DNA of 17,949 bases from SAR202 cluster bacterium (GTDB lineage Bacteria; Chloroflexota; Dehalococcoidia; Lucifugimonadales; UBA3495). The notes beneath the pieces were generated by a model, which worked only from the letters and a program-made list of their open reading frames with translations, was not told the origin of the DNA and ran no database searches. The first letter of the stretch is position 1. Each line of letters opens with the position of its first letter. Shown piece by piece: positions 1 through 8,225 of the stretch. The position numbers were made by a program, and so were the translations under genes. The stretch lies in NCBI GenBank assembly GCA_009392095.1, contig VFHF01000268.1, positions 1 through 17,949 of the forward strand, written 5' to 3'.

Positions 1-11
1 TAACATTACCG

Positions 12-102
12 CCAGGCTGCTAGGTCCGTTAAAATCTTGGGCGGTCTTTGCTCCGTCCAACGGTCTTCCTGCCGGTCACGTTGAACGTCCCCAGGCTGCT
101 AG
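12..102. repeat. Two copies of CCAGGCTGCTAG
   Basis: CCAGGCTGCTAG occurs at 12-23 and 91-102, the second overlapping the stop codon of the MmgE/PrpD gene. AGGCTGCTA also occurs at 2183-2191 and 10264-10272, with near-matches at 4089-4098 and about 10139. The unit is short and no larger shared block is evident. Confidence 0.35.
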
Positions 103-1460
103 AAAACAGTCAACCTTATCAGGTCGCCTACGTTCTGGACGTCCTCCAAATGCCATAGACGGTCCAATAAAGCATCTACCCGCTCAGCGGACAGATGTTC
201 CTGTGCCAGAGACCGGAACTTCCTATCGACCTCGTTATCGGTAAGAGGGTTTCTGTAATGGCCTTTGTGATAGGCAACCTGAACCGAATGCTCCTCCCCT
301 GACTTGGTCACTACCTCAAAGTCGCAGAGCATGGCTTCGGGCGCTCTCGCGTTGGCCTCATTCGATACGGAAACGGTTACCTTTGAAACCAACTCCAACA
401 GATCTGGATCCTTAAGAAATTCGTCATCGAAATGGCGGCTCTCCACCGTGCCGAACATCAGCGCCACGGCAGCGGTGTAAGGCATGGAATGATCGGCAGT
501 CTCTCTGTTCTTGGGCGTCCATTTCTCGGGGTCACCCGCCATGATGTTAACCGCGGTCTGCAGAGTACTGATATTAACCTGCGCAATCTCTTCCGGCTGC
601 CCATACAACTCCCTTACCTCTAGGGCCGCCTGGGCAACGGTCTGAGAATATTGCCCCAGGGGAAACTGCTTGATGCTACATTCATTGATCTTGAATGGGT
701 GATCTTTTCCTCCCATCTCCTTTAGGGCGAATGGTTCGCCGGATACTGCTCTGAAGTATCCACCGTCCCCTTCAAAGATCGGAGATGGACCGGTAAGGCC
801 TGCCCGTGCCAATTGAACGGAAAATACCGCGTTTCGGCTAGCGTTGGCGTAGGCGCAGCCCTTCCACATCGAGACGTCGCCGATACGGGTCTGGTAAAGG
901 GCTACGTTGGAGGCGATTCCTAGGTTCAAAGCCTGGAAAGTCTGCTCCTTGGACAGCTTCATCGCCCGCGCCGCAGCCAGCACGGAAGCGATGCCGCCTA
1001 CTGTTACGTGGTCGAACCCCCTTGGTTTGATGTCAACGGTGTCACAGATTCGGCAGAACGCCTCGTACGCCAAGACAGTGGAAACAAGTAGTCTTTTGCC
1101 GCTGCCACCAGCAGCCTCAGTAGCCGAGAGGGCCGCGGCTATGCTGTCACTGGGATGGCCCGACTCTTGGCTGGTATACCCATCATTGAAGTCGAGGAAC
1201 CGAATCATGACCCCGTTGGCAAAAACTGCCAGGTCAAGAGAAGACGACTGACCGCTGCCCATCACGGTAACCGGATGCGCTGGAGTTACCTCACCGGCCA
1301 CCGCTCTGGCAACTTTCGACGGTTCGCTATCGTAGCCGCCTAGCGCACAGCCGATGGTATCTATGATGAACCGTTTGGCCAGATGGACAACATCTGAAGG
1401 CAAGTCAGCATATTTGAGGGATGTCCCGTAATCACTTAATTGTTCTGCCAGATTCGACAT
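99..1460 (-). CDS. MmgE/PrpD family protein (2-methylcitrate dehydratase-like)
   Basis: This 453-residue protein has the full length and motif order of the MmgE/PrpD family, whose characterised members include 2-methylcitrate dehydratase and cis-aconitate decarboxylase. Visible hallmarks are RFLDFND at residues 87-93, GHPSD at 101-105, MWKGCAYANASRNAVF near 198-213, the ADHSMPYTAA block in the second half, and a C-terminal NPLTDNEVDRKF. It should be a soluble, cofactor-free lyase or dehydratase acting on a small carboxylic acid; the substrate cannot be read from the sequence. The ATG at 1460 is preceded by a purine-rich GAGGCGG about 10 bases upstream. It is the last gene of a same-strand run with an MFS carrier and a CMD protein, suggesting uptake and breakdown of an organic acid. 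The gene is intact; only the exact reaction is uncertain. Confidence 0.9.
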   Translation of the reverse strand: MSNLAEQLSDYGTSLKYADLPSDVVHLAKRFIIDTIGCALGGYDSEPSKVARAVAGEVTPAHPVTVMGSGQSSSLDLAVFANGVMIRFLDFNDGYTSQESGHPSDSIAAALSATEAAGGSGKRLLVSTVLAYEAFCRICDTVDIKPRGFDHVTVGGIASVLAAARAMKLSKEQTFQALNLGIASNVALYQTRIGDVSMWKGCAYANASRNAVFSVQLARAGLTGPSPIFEGDGGYFRAVSGEPFALKEMGGKDHPFKINECSIKQFPLGQYSQTVAQAALEVRELYGQPEEIAQVNISTLQTAVNIMAGDPEKWTPKNRETADHSMPYTAAVALMFGTVESRHFDDEFLKDPDLLELVSKVTVSVSNEANARAPEAMLCDFEVVTKSGEEHSVQVAYHKGHYRNPLTDNEVDRKFRSLAQEHLSAERVDALLDRLWHLEDVQNVGDLIRLTVF

Positions 1461-1620
1461 TTTGGCCGCCTCATTCAGTTATTTGGCTCCCTAAAATCGA
1501 TAAGTAATCTAACACGAAAATGTGGACAGTCGATACTCGGGTACCTGAGTAAATCCCAGACAGAGATGACCTTCTTGTTACTGGTGTCTACGCAAACAGG
1601 TAGGTCGCGTTCACCGTTTG

Positions 1621-2943
1621 TCACGCCTGTCGTTGTTCAACTCGCACATCAGGCCCATCAGCCACCGCGATCGGTTGGAGTTTGTGCGCGACGGCAAATG
1701 TCAGGGCGCTCACTCCCATCACGATGGTGAAAATCCAAAGAGGGAACGAATAACTGCCGGCGTGATGGTCGGCCCACCAGCCGGCAAACACCGGCGCAGC
1801 CAAGGCGCCGGGAAATTGGGCTAGCTGCACGAAACCGCGCAACTGGCCAAAGGATTTTCGGCCGAATTGTTCCCCCAGCACGGCCCAATTGGTGGGGGCG
1901 CAAGCCTCGGCGATACCAAATAAGGCCGCGAAGCCCATTATCACGCCCAATCCGTGCAACGGGGAAGCGATCAGAGCGTATGACGCCGCCCCCGATGTCA
2001 CGGCCCCCGCCAAGATCAGATTTTTTGAGAACCGGTCGCCCAGCCAACCAATCACCAAGTACAAAGGCAAGGTCATCAATAGCAGAAACCCGTAGACGTA
2101 CGTAGCGCCTGGTGCGTCGGTGCCCTTGCTGACCAGAATCGGGATTATAAGGACTACGACGCCGCCTTTAGCCGCCAAACGTAGGCTGCTAGCAGTGAGC
2201 AACACCCAATACCTGGGAGAGCGCACCGCACCGCTCACGCTATATTCGACGGGTGGACTCCGTCGGCTCCTGGAGACGCGCTGGATGATTGCCGTATCTG
2301 GTCCATCAGCCCCAGAATCTCCGTCCATCGACAGCCCCATGCTCTCCGGGGTGTTCTTGATCCAGAAGGAAAGAGGAGGAACGACCAGTAACAGGACCAG
2401 TCCGATGGCAGTGGAGGTAAATTGCCATCCCCAGACCGATATCGAGAGGGCTAGCACGGGCACCAGTACCGCCGGAAGACTTGAATCGATTGCTTGGAAC
2501 GACGACATGGCCAGCGCCTTGCGCCTGTAGAACCAATTGTTGACCAAGGCAGACATGGCGTAGGAAAACCCAACGTTGGTGCCCACGGTCACCAGACCAA
2601 CATAAACGAGCGCGAAGGCCCAGATATTTGGAGTTTGCCCCAGCACTAGAAAGCCGACCCCGGTCATGGTGGCGCCGAGGATAACGGCCGCCTTTGGCCC
2701 GTGTCGGTCTATCAGCCATCCTGCGATCGGCCCGGTAGGCCCGCCCGCCGAGCTGGCGAGAGCGAAAACGAATGAGATGGTCGCTTGGCCAACGTCAAAG
2801 GTTTCCCCGACTGGGATGATGAAAACCGGGAACCCTTTCGAAACGGCAGTTTTGTTGAGCGAAGTTAAGAAACCACCGAGGGTGACCATCCGCCAGCCGT
2901 AAAAGATTCCGAAACGTCGTTTGGTAGGGTTATTTCGTTTCAA
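1621..2943 (-). CDS. MFS transporter, OFA/monocarboxylate-carrier type
   Basis: This is a polytopic inner-membrane protein of 440 residues with about 12 hydrophobic segments. It carries an MFS motif-A-like loop, GWLIDRHGPKAA (about residues 75-86), after the second helix, and a basic central loop after the sixth helix (FWIKNTPESMGL) typical of oxalate/formate or monocarboxylate-type MFS carriers. The N-terminal FYGWRMV is also typical of that group, so the start is the TTG at 2941-2943, preceded by GAGGGAAT; the first ATG lies inside the first membrane segment and would delete this conserved part. It probably moves a small organic acid anion, consistent with the MmgE/PrpD and CMD genes beside it. 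Substrate and direction of transport are not determinable. Confidence 0.88.
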   Translation of the reverse strand: MKRNNPTKRRFGIFYGWRMVTLGGFLTSLNKTAVSKGFPVFIIPVGETFDVGQATISFVFALASSAGGPTGPIAGWLIDRHGPKAAVILGATMTGVGFLVLGQTPNIWAFALVYVGLVTVGTNVGFSYAMSALVNNWFYRRKALAMSSFQAIDSSLPAVLVPVLALSISVWGWQFTSTAIGLVLLLVVPPLSFWIKNTPESMGLSMDGDSGADGPDTAIIQRVSRSRRSPPVEYSVSGAVRSPRYWVLLTASSLRLAAKGGVVVLIIPILVSKGTDAPGATYVYGFLLLMTLPLYLVIGWLGDRFSKNLILAGAVTSGAASYALIASPLHGLGVIMGFAALFGIAEACAPTNWAVLGEQFGRKSFGQLRGFVQLAQFPGALAAPVFAGWWADHHAGSYSFPLWIFTIVMGVSALTFAVAHKLQPIAVADGPDVRVEQRQA

Positions 2944-3058
2944 ATTCCCTCGTGGACGAACTGGCGGTTCTCCTCACGGCGGAGGAGACTGGTGACAAAT
3001 AGAGCCCCATCGGCCGTTCAGATGTTGAACTTCCTCTCCTATATGGGTATGGGTATTG
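2944..3058. other. Intergenic gap with small inverted repeat
   Basis: Between the CMD and MFS genes there is an inverted repeat TCTCCTC/GAGGAGA at 2969-2975 and 2982-2988 with a 6-base loop. There is no T-tract on either strand, so it is not a convincing terminator. It could be an RNA hairpin in the leader of the MFS gene or a weak operator. Confidence 0.3.
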
Positions 3059-3853
3059 TCACGCGTTGTTTCCTAGGAAGATTTCGTTGGCAATGTCCAT
3101 CGCGGCCCTGGTGAAGGGCAGGCCGCCGTAGAACGTGGTCTGGATGAACACTTCAATGATTTCTTCTTGAGTCAGCCCGATGTTTAACGCGCCATTGATG
3201 TGGCTGTGCAGCGGGCCTTCCCTGCCTAACACGGTTAGAGCGGCCAGGGTGCAGATCGAACGGCTCTGCAGGTCCAAGCCGGGCCGGGTCCATACAGACC
3301 CCCAATAATACTCGGTGGTCAATCGGGTGAATTCCCGTTCCGCTTGAGTAATCGGCCCCGGCCTTGGCGTTCCTGTCGGAGCGCCCATCAACTCTTGACG
3401 CCGCTTGACTCCCCGTTGGTAGAGATCGTCGGGGGTCTCGCTGGGGTCGAATACCAACTGCGGGGAAAACGGGATGTTTTTGGCCTTGAAGACCTCTTGG
3501 GCTACGCCCATGGAGGTGAATGCCGTCGGCACCCCGCCATAGAATGAGGCATGGATCATGACCTCGATAACCTGTTGGGCCGTGAGCCCAAGAGTGACGG
3601 CGCTTTCCACATGCCGCCGCAGCTGGTTCTCCCTTTGTAGTACGGTCAGGACCGAGAGCACTATCATTTCCCGGTGCTCGATCTTCAGGGCAGGCCGTTG
3701 CCAGATGGACCCGAACAGCGCCTCATCGGCGATGCGGTGCAGATCAGGCGCCATCTCCCGGGATCCCGGAACCGAGCCACTGCTGGGCGTCCCACCCCCA
3801 AATCTGGCGCGAATCTCGGCACCCCTCTGGGCGCGCTCGTCAAGTGTAGTCAT
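3059..3853 (-). CDS. Tandem carboxymuconolactone decarboxylase (CMD) domain protein
   Basis: The 264-residue protein contains two CMD domains. The first spans about residues 45-125 (REMIVLSVLTVLQREN, then H81, GLT at 89-91 and a FYGG turn at 104-107). The second spans about 182-260 (RSICTLAALTVLGREG, H218, GLTQEE at 226-231, FYGG at 241-244). Each repeat has the E/R...H pattern of gamma-carboxymuconolactone decarboxylase (PcaC-like) and lacks the CXXC of AhpD peroxidase-type members, so a decarboxylase or lactone-processing role is likelier than peroxidase. The N-terminal 40 residues are low-complexity and Gly/Ser/Pro-rich. A strong GAGGGGG Shine-Dalgarno precedes the ATG at 3853. Substrate unknown; the neighbouring carrier and MmgE/PrpD gene suggest a ring-cleavage or related carboxylate pathway. 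Confidence 0.88.
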   Translation of the reverse strand: MTTLDERAQRGAEIRARFGGGTPSSGSVPGSREMAPDLHRIADEALFGSIWQRPALKIEHREMIVLSVLTVLQRENQLRRHVESAVTLGLTAQQVIEVMIHASFYGGVPTAFTSMGVAQEVFKAKNIPFSPQLVFDPSETPDDLYQRGVKRRQELMGAPTGTPRPGPITQAEREFTRLTTEYYWGSVWTRPGLDLQSRSICTLAALTVLGREGPLHSHINGALNIGLTQEEIIEVFIQTTFYGGLPFTRAAMDIANEIFLGNNA

Positions 3854-4278
3854 ACCAACCCCCTCAGACTTTGTCTTGGTTTACCGGATGTGGAAAAAAT
3901 GCCTGCGTTGACCACTCAAATAACTCATTATCCCTGGTTATACCCTTCCAGATGAACAGTAGCTACAACCCTAAGCACGCGAAGGGCTGTTTCGACGGGA
4001 TGCGAGACCGACTGGATTTCTGCTATGTGAGCTTCACGTTTCGAAAGTTGCGCCCCCGCTGCCCACCCGAGTGAAAGTGACGTTGCTGCCAGGCTGCTCA
4101 CGCACCGGGGTCTCCACAGACCCCGGGATGATGATTTCTCTTGCCTTGAAGTAGTCGTCTAATTCGGCCATCTTGTTAGCCAGTCACACTATGGGATAGC
4201 TCGTGACGGCACTGTTAGACCAAATAGGGGCGGTTTCAAGCTGCCCCAAAGCTCTTGGCCTTGTAAGTTTATCCAGAC
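3854..4278. other. 425-base region without a confident gene
   Basis: Apart from the possible 45-residue ORF at 4034-4171, I see no convincing gene here. It contains a 9-bp GC-rich perfect inverted repeat at 4105-4126 and a CCAGGCTGCT copy of a short motif that recurs in the window (4089-4098). The first part (about 3885-3960) is AT-rich and probably carries the promoter of the CMD gene. Confidence 0.4.
4034..4171 (-). CDS. Possible 45-residue protein or gene fragment
   Basis: In the otherwise gene-free stretch between the CMD and first Asp-box genes, the minus strand can encode a 45-residue product from ATG at 4171 to TGA at 4034. It starts MAELDDYFKAREIIIPGS and ends VGSGGATFET. The composition looks protein-like (acidic N-terminus, a short hydrophobic III, then a Gly/Thr-rich tail), but no clear Shine-Dalgarno is visible and I do not recognise the family. 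It may be the N-terminal stub of a decayed gene; the sequence after the stop does not continue in a recognisable way. A 9-bp perfect hairpin (CCGGGGTCT, loop CCAC) at 4105-4126 falls within it and encodes the PGSVETP segment. Confidence 0.35.
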   Translation of the reverse strand: MAELDDYFKAREIIIPGSVETPVREQPGSNVTFTRVGSGGATFET

Positions 4279-5271
4279 TCAGACCGATGTCACAGCAAAG
4301 GCGCCTACGGCTAGTTTGGGCAGATTTACCGGCAATTGCTGCCAGGTTTCACCGTGATCCTGACTGCGAACGATGGTACCCGATTCGGTCCCCGCATAAA
4401 CCGTGCCGGGAGATTGGAGGTCCCATTCAAATGCCACTACCATATCTCCGTCCTTCGCCGCCGAGGTGATGGGCTTCCAGCTGCGGCCTCCGTCTATTGA
4501 GCGGTAGAACTGGGGATTCTCCCGGCGGGAGTTGCCGGAAGCTGTCAACAGAACCAGGTCGGCGTCGTCTGGGGCTACGGCGATGTGCAAGGCGTATCGT
4601 CCGTCCACGCCGTCGCTGATGACCTCCCAATTGTCGCCTTCGTCATCGGTCCGATAGGGAGCCCTAGACGTGGCGACGTAGAGGCTTTTGGGCCTGGCTC
4701 CGCTGAGGGCGATGCAGTGAACGTCGTCGTGTATCCCCGGCAACTGCTTCCAGGTAGCGCCACCGTCTCGGGAGCGAACCATACCCCCTTCTTCTATCGC
4801 AGCGTACAGGTAGCCGGCGTCGTGAGGGGCCACTCTCAGGTCTCGGACGTGAGATTTACGAGTCTCTATGTGAAATCCCCACTGATCAGATTCTGGCACG
4901 GCTGTGAATCCCGTGCATTCCTGCCAAGATTCTCCTCCGTCTGAGGAATTGTAGAGAGACGCGGGTTCGCTGCCCACGTATACGGTTCCACCGTCACTGG
5001 GGTGGGCCGCAATGCTGTGAGCATAGGGACTTGGATAGGCGTCCAGGCGCTTCCAGGTCTGTCCGCCGTCGTCAGTGCGGTAGACTCCGGCCTCATACGC
5101 CGCTAGATAGGCTCGTCCTCCAACCACGGGGCTGGCGGATAGCCGGGCCGATGCGTGGGCCAGGGGAGTGACGTCACCGGAAATCCAGGTATCTCCCTGG
5201 CCGGATATGGCACAAACGCCTTCTTGAAGGCCCACATAGATTCGGCGACTTTGGCTTTTGTAGTCAGGCAT
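4279..5271 (-). CDS. Asp-box (BNR) repeat beta-propeller protein, copy 1
   Basis: This 330-residue protein is built of repeated sialidase-type Asp boxes of the form S/T-x-D-G-G-x-T/S-W. Six are visible, for example YRTDDGGQTW, YNSSDGGESW, VRSRDGGATW, YRTDDEGDNW, YRSIDGGRSW and VRSQDHGETW, alternating with VYVGSE/LYAAIE-type blade strands. This predicts a six- or seven-bladed propeller like sortilin/photosystem-assembly Ycf48-type or exo-sialidase-like folds, but no sialidase active-site arginine triad is recognisable. There is no signal peptide, so it should be cytoplasmic. The ATG at 5271 follows a GAGGGGT ribosome site. It is followed on the same strand by nothing obvious for 425 bases and preceded by a paralogue, indicating tandem duplication. 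Function unknown; ligand sensing or glycan binding are only guesses. Confidence 0.85.
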   Translation of the reverse strand: MPDYKSQSRRIYVGLQEGVCAISGQGDTWISGDVTPLAHASARLSASPVVGGRAYLAAYEAGVYRTDDGGQTWKRLDAYPSPYAHSIAAHPSDGGTVYVGSEPASLYNSSDGGESWQECTGFTAVPESDQWGFHIETRKSHVRDLRVAPHDAGYLYAAIEEGGMVRSRDGGATWKQLPGIHDDVHCIALSGARPKSLYVATSRAPYRTDDEGDNWEVISDGVDGRYALHIAVAPDDADLVLLTASGNSRRENPQFYRSIDGGRSWKPITSAAKDGDMVVAFEWDLQSPGTVYAGTESGTIVRSQDHGETWQQLPVNLPKLAVGAFAVTSV

Positions 5272-5375
5272 CGTTGTGACCCCTCAATCTTGAATAACCG
5301 GGATTCCCTCCGCCAATCATTAAGACTCGATATTATGTGATAGTGCCGCAGATGCGGTTACAACATAAGCCTGTA

Positions 5376-6365
5376 TTAGGCGGCCACCCACAGCACCGAA
5401 GAGATTTCGCTGAATTCACGCTTGAGCTTGGACCAGGAATCGCCGCCGTCGTCGCTTCGGTACAAGTAGCCGTAGCGGCTACCGGCGAAAACTATTTGAG
5501 GGTCTGCCGGCTGGGTATTGACCACCCACATTGCCGTATTTGGTTCGACAGGCAACGGCAATCTTTTCCAGCTCTGTCCCGTATCGGTGGAGCGCATGAT
5601 GCAACCGGTGCTGCCCGGCGTCGTGTCTCCTAGTGTCAGGAAAATCACGTTAGGGCTGCCCGGCCGCACGTTTATTCCCCGGGGATAGCCTAAATCAAAG
5701 TTTTCTCTGACACCGACGGACTTCCACGTGGCCCCGTTGTCAGTACTGGTGTACACGTCGTTGTTCACTACCACAACCACGGTCTTTGGAGGCCCCGATG
5801 ATACCGCTACGTTGTGTATATCCAAGTTCGGGATGGCGCCATGGTTAATCGTGGTCCAAGTATCCCCGCCGTCTGCGCTATGTCGCAGACCATCTACCTC
5901 AATGCCAACCCAAATGCTTTGGCGGTCGGTGGGGTCGATGGCAATTCCGGTCACCCGTGGGGTGCCAACCGCCGGGCATTCCGCCGCCGCTTCCATGGAG
6001 GTCTTCTGCCAACTGCTTCCGCCGTCTTGAGAGCGGAAAAACACGGTGGGGGTGGGCGTACCGGTCCCAGCATAAATCAAGTTGGGATCCTCATCATCGA
6101 TCACCAGTGCCCAAACTGTGTAATCGTTTAGCAGATTGTCCAAAAGCGCCCAATGTTCTCCGGCGTCTGGACTAGTATAGATGCCTTTGTCGGTACCTGC
6201 GTAAATCAGGTTGGGCTTATTGGGGTGGACCGCCAAGCAGCGCACCACAGCGTCAGAATGGAGGCCTTGATCGATGGAGATACGCCGCCAATTGTCGCCG
6301 CCGTCTGCGCTACGCAGCACTCCTTGGCCGGATGTGCCAACTAGGATAGTCATATTATCAGCCAT
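5376..6365 (-). CDS. Asp-box (BNR) repeat beta-propeller protein, copy 2
   Basis: This is a paralogue of the neighbouring 330-residue protein, nearly the same size (329 residues), with seven visible Asp boxes (RSADGGDNW, YTSPDAGEHW, FRSQDGGSSW, RHSADGGDTW, YTSTDNGATW, MRSTDTGQSW, YRSDDGGDSW). Between them are blade strands such as LIYAGTDKGIYTS and IVFAGSRYGYLYRS, fitting a seven-bladed propeller. There is no signal peptide or membrane segment, and no catalytic motif I can identify. The ATG at 6365 is preceded at good spacing by GGGAGGG. Only 104 bases separate it from copy 1, so the pair may be one transcript. A perfect hairpin at 6483-6514 lies upstream and could be regulatory. Same-strand genes downstream encode organic-acid enzymes, but no direct link is evident. 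Confidence 0.85.
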   Translation of the reverse strand: MADNMTILVGTSGQGVLRSADGGDNWRRISIDQGLHSDAVVRCLAVHPNKPNLIYAGTDKGIYTSPDAGEHWALLDNLLNDYTVWALVIDDEDPNLIYAGTGTPTPTVFFRSQDGGSSWQKTSMEAAAECPAVGTPRVTGIAIDPTDRQSIWVGIEVDGLRHSADGGDTWTTINHGAIPNLDIHNVAVSSGPPKTVVVVVNNDVYTSTDNGATWKSVGVRENFDLGYPRGINVRPGSPNVIFLTLGDTTPGSTGCIMRSTDTGQSWKRLPLPVEPNTAMWVVNTQPADPQIVFAGSRYGYLYRSDDGGDSWSKLKREFSEISSVLWVAA

Positions 6366-6482
6366 GGGTCAGCCCTCCCGTATGCCTAAGCGTTAGGTCA
6401 TTGCCTTTACGTCTGGGTATCCCAACAGCGACCGGACACAGTGTATCTTGGCGGCAAGAAGCCATCAAGCTCGCTCACGCGA

Positions 6483-6514
6483 CATAAGATTTCCGCACAG
6501 GAGGGAATCTTATG
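6483..6514. promoter_or_regulatory. 12-bp inverted repeat upstream of Asp-box gene
   Basis: CATAAGATT at 6483-6491 pairs perfectly with AATCTTATG at 6506-6514. Three more inner pairs (one G-T) make a 12-bp stem with an 8-base loop. No T-tract follows on either strand, so this is more like an operator or RNA hairpin than an intrinsic terminator. It lies 118 bases upstream of the minus-strand Asp-box gene and 80 bases upstream of the decayed glycosylase gene on the plus strand, so either could be its original target. Confidence 0.4.
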
Positions 6515-6594
6515 CCGGGGTTAGTATGACGTTAGTTTAAAATAGATTAGAAGACAAACCCATAGGGAAGTATCGAACAGAGTGACGGTCGTGA

Positions 6595-7059
6595 GAGATT
6601 CCTCTCAAGATAACCCCCGAGGACGATAACGGCTATTTCGAAGAGTCTATCTTTTGGGAAGGTTCCAGTTGGGGCGTGGTGCGGGCCAAGTAGAGTGGCT
6701 TTCGGACCGCCTTCCGTGGGTTTGACCTGGCCATAGTTGCGGGGTACGGCCTGGATGATGTGTCCCGGCTAGCCGAGGACGCGTGAATCATACGCAACCG
6801 GTCAAAGATACTGGTGACGATAGAAAACGCCGGAGCGATATTGGCGCTGGTGGACGAACACGGTTCTTTCTTAGGCTACCTGCGGTTGTTGGACTACCTG
6901 GACTACTCCTCCCGAATCAGCCTGTTGACCCGGAAGTTTGCCGGGCTAGGGCGGACGTCGGCGTTTGTATCCCGCTACTGCGTCAACGAGGAAACCTCAG
7001 CCGGGCAAGACCGACGAACGACCAGCCAGTTTATTTCCCCCAGGGTTACCATTTTATAG
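6595..7059 (+). pseudogene. tag: Decayed DNA-3-methyladenine glycosylase I
   Basis: One reading frame from 6595 to 7059 reads like the Tag family: DDNGYFEESIFWEG, then SWGVVRAK, stop TAG (6691-6693), SGFRTAFRGFDLAIVAGYG, then DDVSRLAEDA, stop TGA (6784-6786), IIRNRSKILVTIENA, GSFLGYLR, and LTRKFAGLGRTSAF with YCVNEET. These match in order the family blocks FQAGLSW, FRxAFxGFD, DVExLxxDxxIIRNRxKIxATIxNA and GSFxxYL. Tag removes 3-methyladenine from alkylated DNA. All parts lie in one frame, so the damage is two nonsense codons (the TGA replaces what is usually Gly, one base from GGA) plus a missing start: an in-frame TGA at 6592 leaves no recognisable N-terminus. Readthrough of two different stops is unlikely, so I call it a pseudogene. 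Confidence 0.78.
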
Positions 7060-7135
7060 CTGTCCGCGAGGTAGCTAATGGTTTGACGACCGCGAATTCT
7101 TTCCCTACTGCAAGGATTGGATGAATGCCCTCACG

Positions 7136-8029
7136 CTAGGGTAGGTACTTGTCCTCCATCTCTCGTATGCGCTCTGCCCCAAGGATGTTACCGTTGCTGG
7201 CCACGCCCCACTTGCTTTGAGCCGCACCTGCCAAGAAATCGTCAATGGCGCCGGTTCCCCTTTCCTGGAAATCGTTGAGGAAATCCCAGGATGCCTGAAG
7301 CGCCGCCATAGTGGTTAGTGAGGGATACCAAGCAGCAGCGGCCCCTGCATCTTGTAACTCCTCTAAGCTCGGATGGGTCTGGCTACCATGAGTGAACAGG
7401 GGCAGAACTGGACCGGGAATTCGTCGGAGACTCTCCATATTCTCTTCCCAAGATGCTACGGCGGGGCAGACCACGTCCACGTTGGTCTGGCTCTTATAGG
7501 CCAAGCAGCGTTCCATCACCTGCTCGAAGGTCGCCCCTGGAACACCTGCGTAATCGCATCTAGCCACGATGACGAAGTCCGGATCAAGCTCCATCTTGGC
7601 GTCCATGGCGGACCTTAATTTACCTACCATCTCCTCGATGGAAACACATCGGCGGCGGGGCCCTGACTTGGGCGGGTAGGTCTGATCCTCAAGATGGGTG
7701 CCCGCTATCCCGGCGCGGATGTACTCTTTTACAGTCTCGTGTACCGTGATGGCGTCCCCATATCCGGTGTCCATATCTACAAACACTGGTATGTCCACGG
7801 TATTTACGATGCGCCGGGCATTATCCACCATGTCCCGCATACTGGTGCCACCCTCTGTCCAACCCATCAGCTGGGCTGAAGTATTTCCGCCGGACATGTA
7901 AAACGCCTCGAATCCCAGTACTTCTGCCATCTTGGCGCCCATAGCATTCATCCCGCCCGCCAAAACGAAGATTTCCGGACGCTCGAACAACTCCTTTAGT
8001 CTTGTGGTCATGCGTTTCTTATCTTGCAT
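7136..8029 (-). CDS. Isocitrate lyase/PEP mutase superfamily enzyme
   Basis: The 297-residue protein has the ICL/PEP mutase TIM-barrel signature: SGG at residues 47-49, FVDMDTGYGD at 83-92 (Mg2+-binding Asp pair, usually DxD), and THLEDQ at 111-116. Its gating loop reads PPKSGPRRR (119-127) instead of the KKCGH that carries the catalytic Cys of isocitrate and methylisocitrate lyases. It is therefore more likely a carboxy-PEP mutase, oxaloacetate decarboxylase or dimethylmalate lyase-like enzyme making or breaking a C-C bond next to a carboxylate. I place the start at the ATG at 8029, preceded by TAGGAAG; an in-frame ATG at 8113 would add 28 basic residues absent from the family. It is a single-gene unit divergent from the small plus-strand gene at 8398. 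Confidence 0.87.
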   Translation of the reverse strand: MQDKKRMTTRLKELFERPEIFVLAGGMNAMGAKMAEVLGFEAFYMSGGNTSAQLMGWTEGGTSMRDMVDNARRIVNTVDIPVFVDMDTGYGDAITVHETVKEYIRAGIAGTHLEDQTYPPKSGPRRRCVSIEEMVGKLRSAMDAKMELDPDFVIVARCDYAGVPGATFEQVMERCLAYKSQTNVDVVCPAVASWEENMESLRRIPGPVLPLFTHGSQTHPSLEELQDAGAAAAWYPSLTTMAALQASWDFLNDFQERGTGAIDDFLAGAAQSKWGVASNGNILGAERIREMEDKYLP

Positions 8030-8225
8030 CACACTTCCTATGTCCTTTCCACAAATTAGTGGTCGATTTACCCACCACTTGATGACGCGACGACAGCGAG
8101 TCCTCGGGTCCATTTCCCCTTATGCCAATATTATGATCAAGTTACGGTTCAGGCACCGTAGTTTACATGAAGCTTAATCAGGCATAAAACCTCGACAAAA
8201 CAGCTTCCCGCATGCTCGAATAGCG

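Noticed and set aside
4105..4126. Perfect 9-bp hairpin as an intrinsic terminator
   Set aside because: No T-tract follows on either strand, and it can be explained by coding for PGSVETP in the small ORF.
6784..6786. TGA in the glycosylase remnant as a third selenocysteine codon
   Set aside because: Tag has Gly, not Cys or Sec, at this position, and a TAG stop upstream also interrupts the frame, so simple decay explains it.
6783..7124. 113-residue plus-strand frame MNHTQPVK...
   Set aside because: It overlaps the Tag pseudogene in another frame and has no protein-like features.
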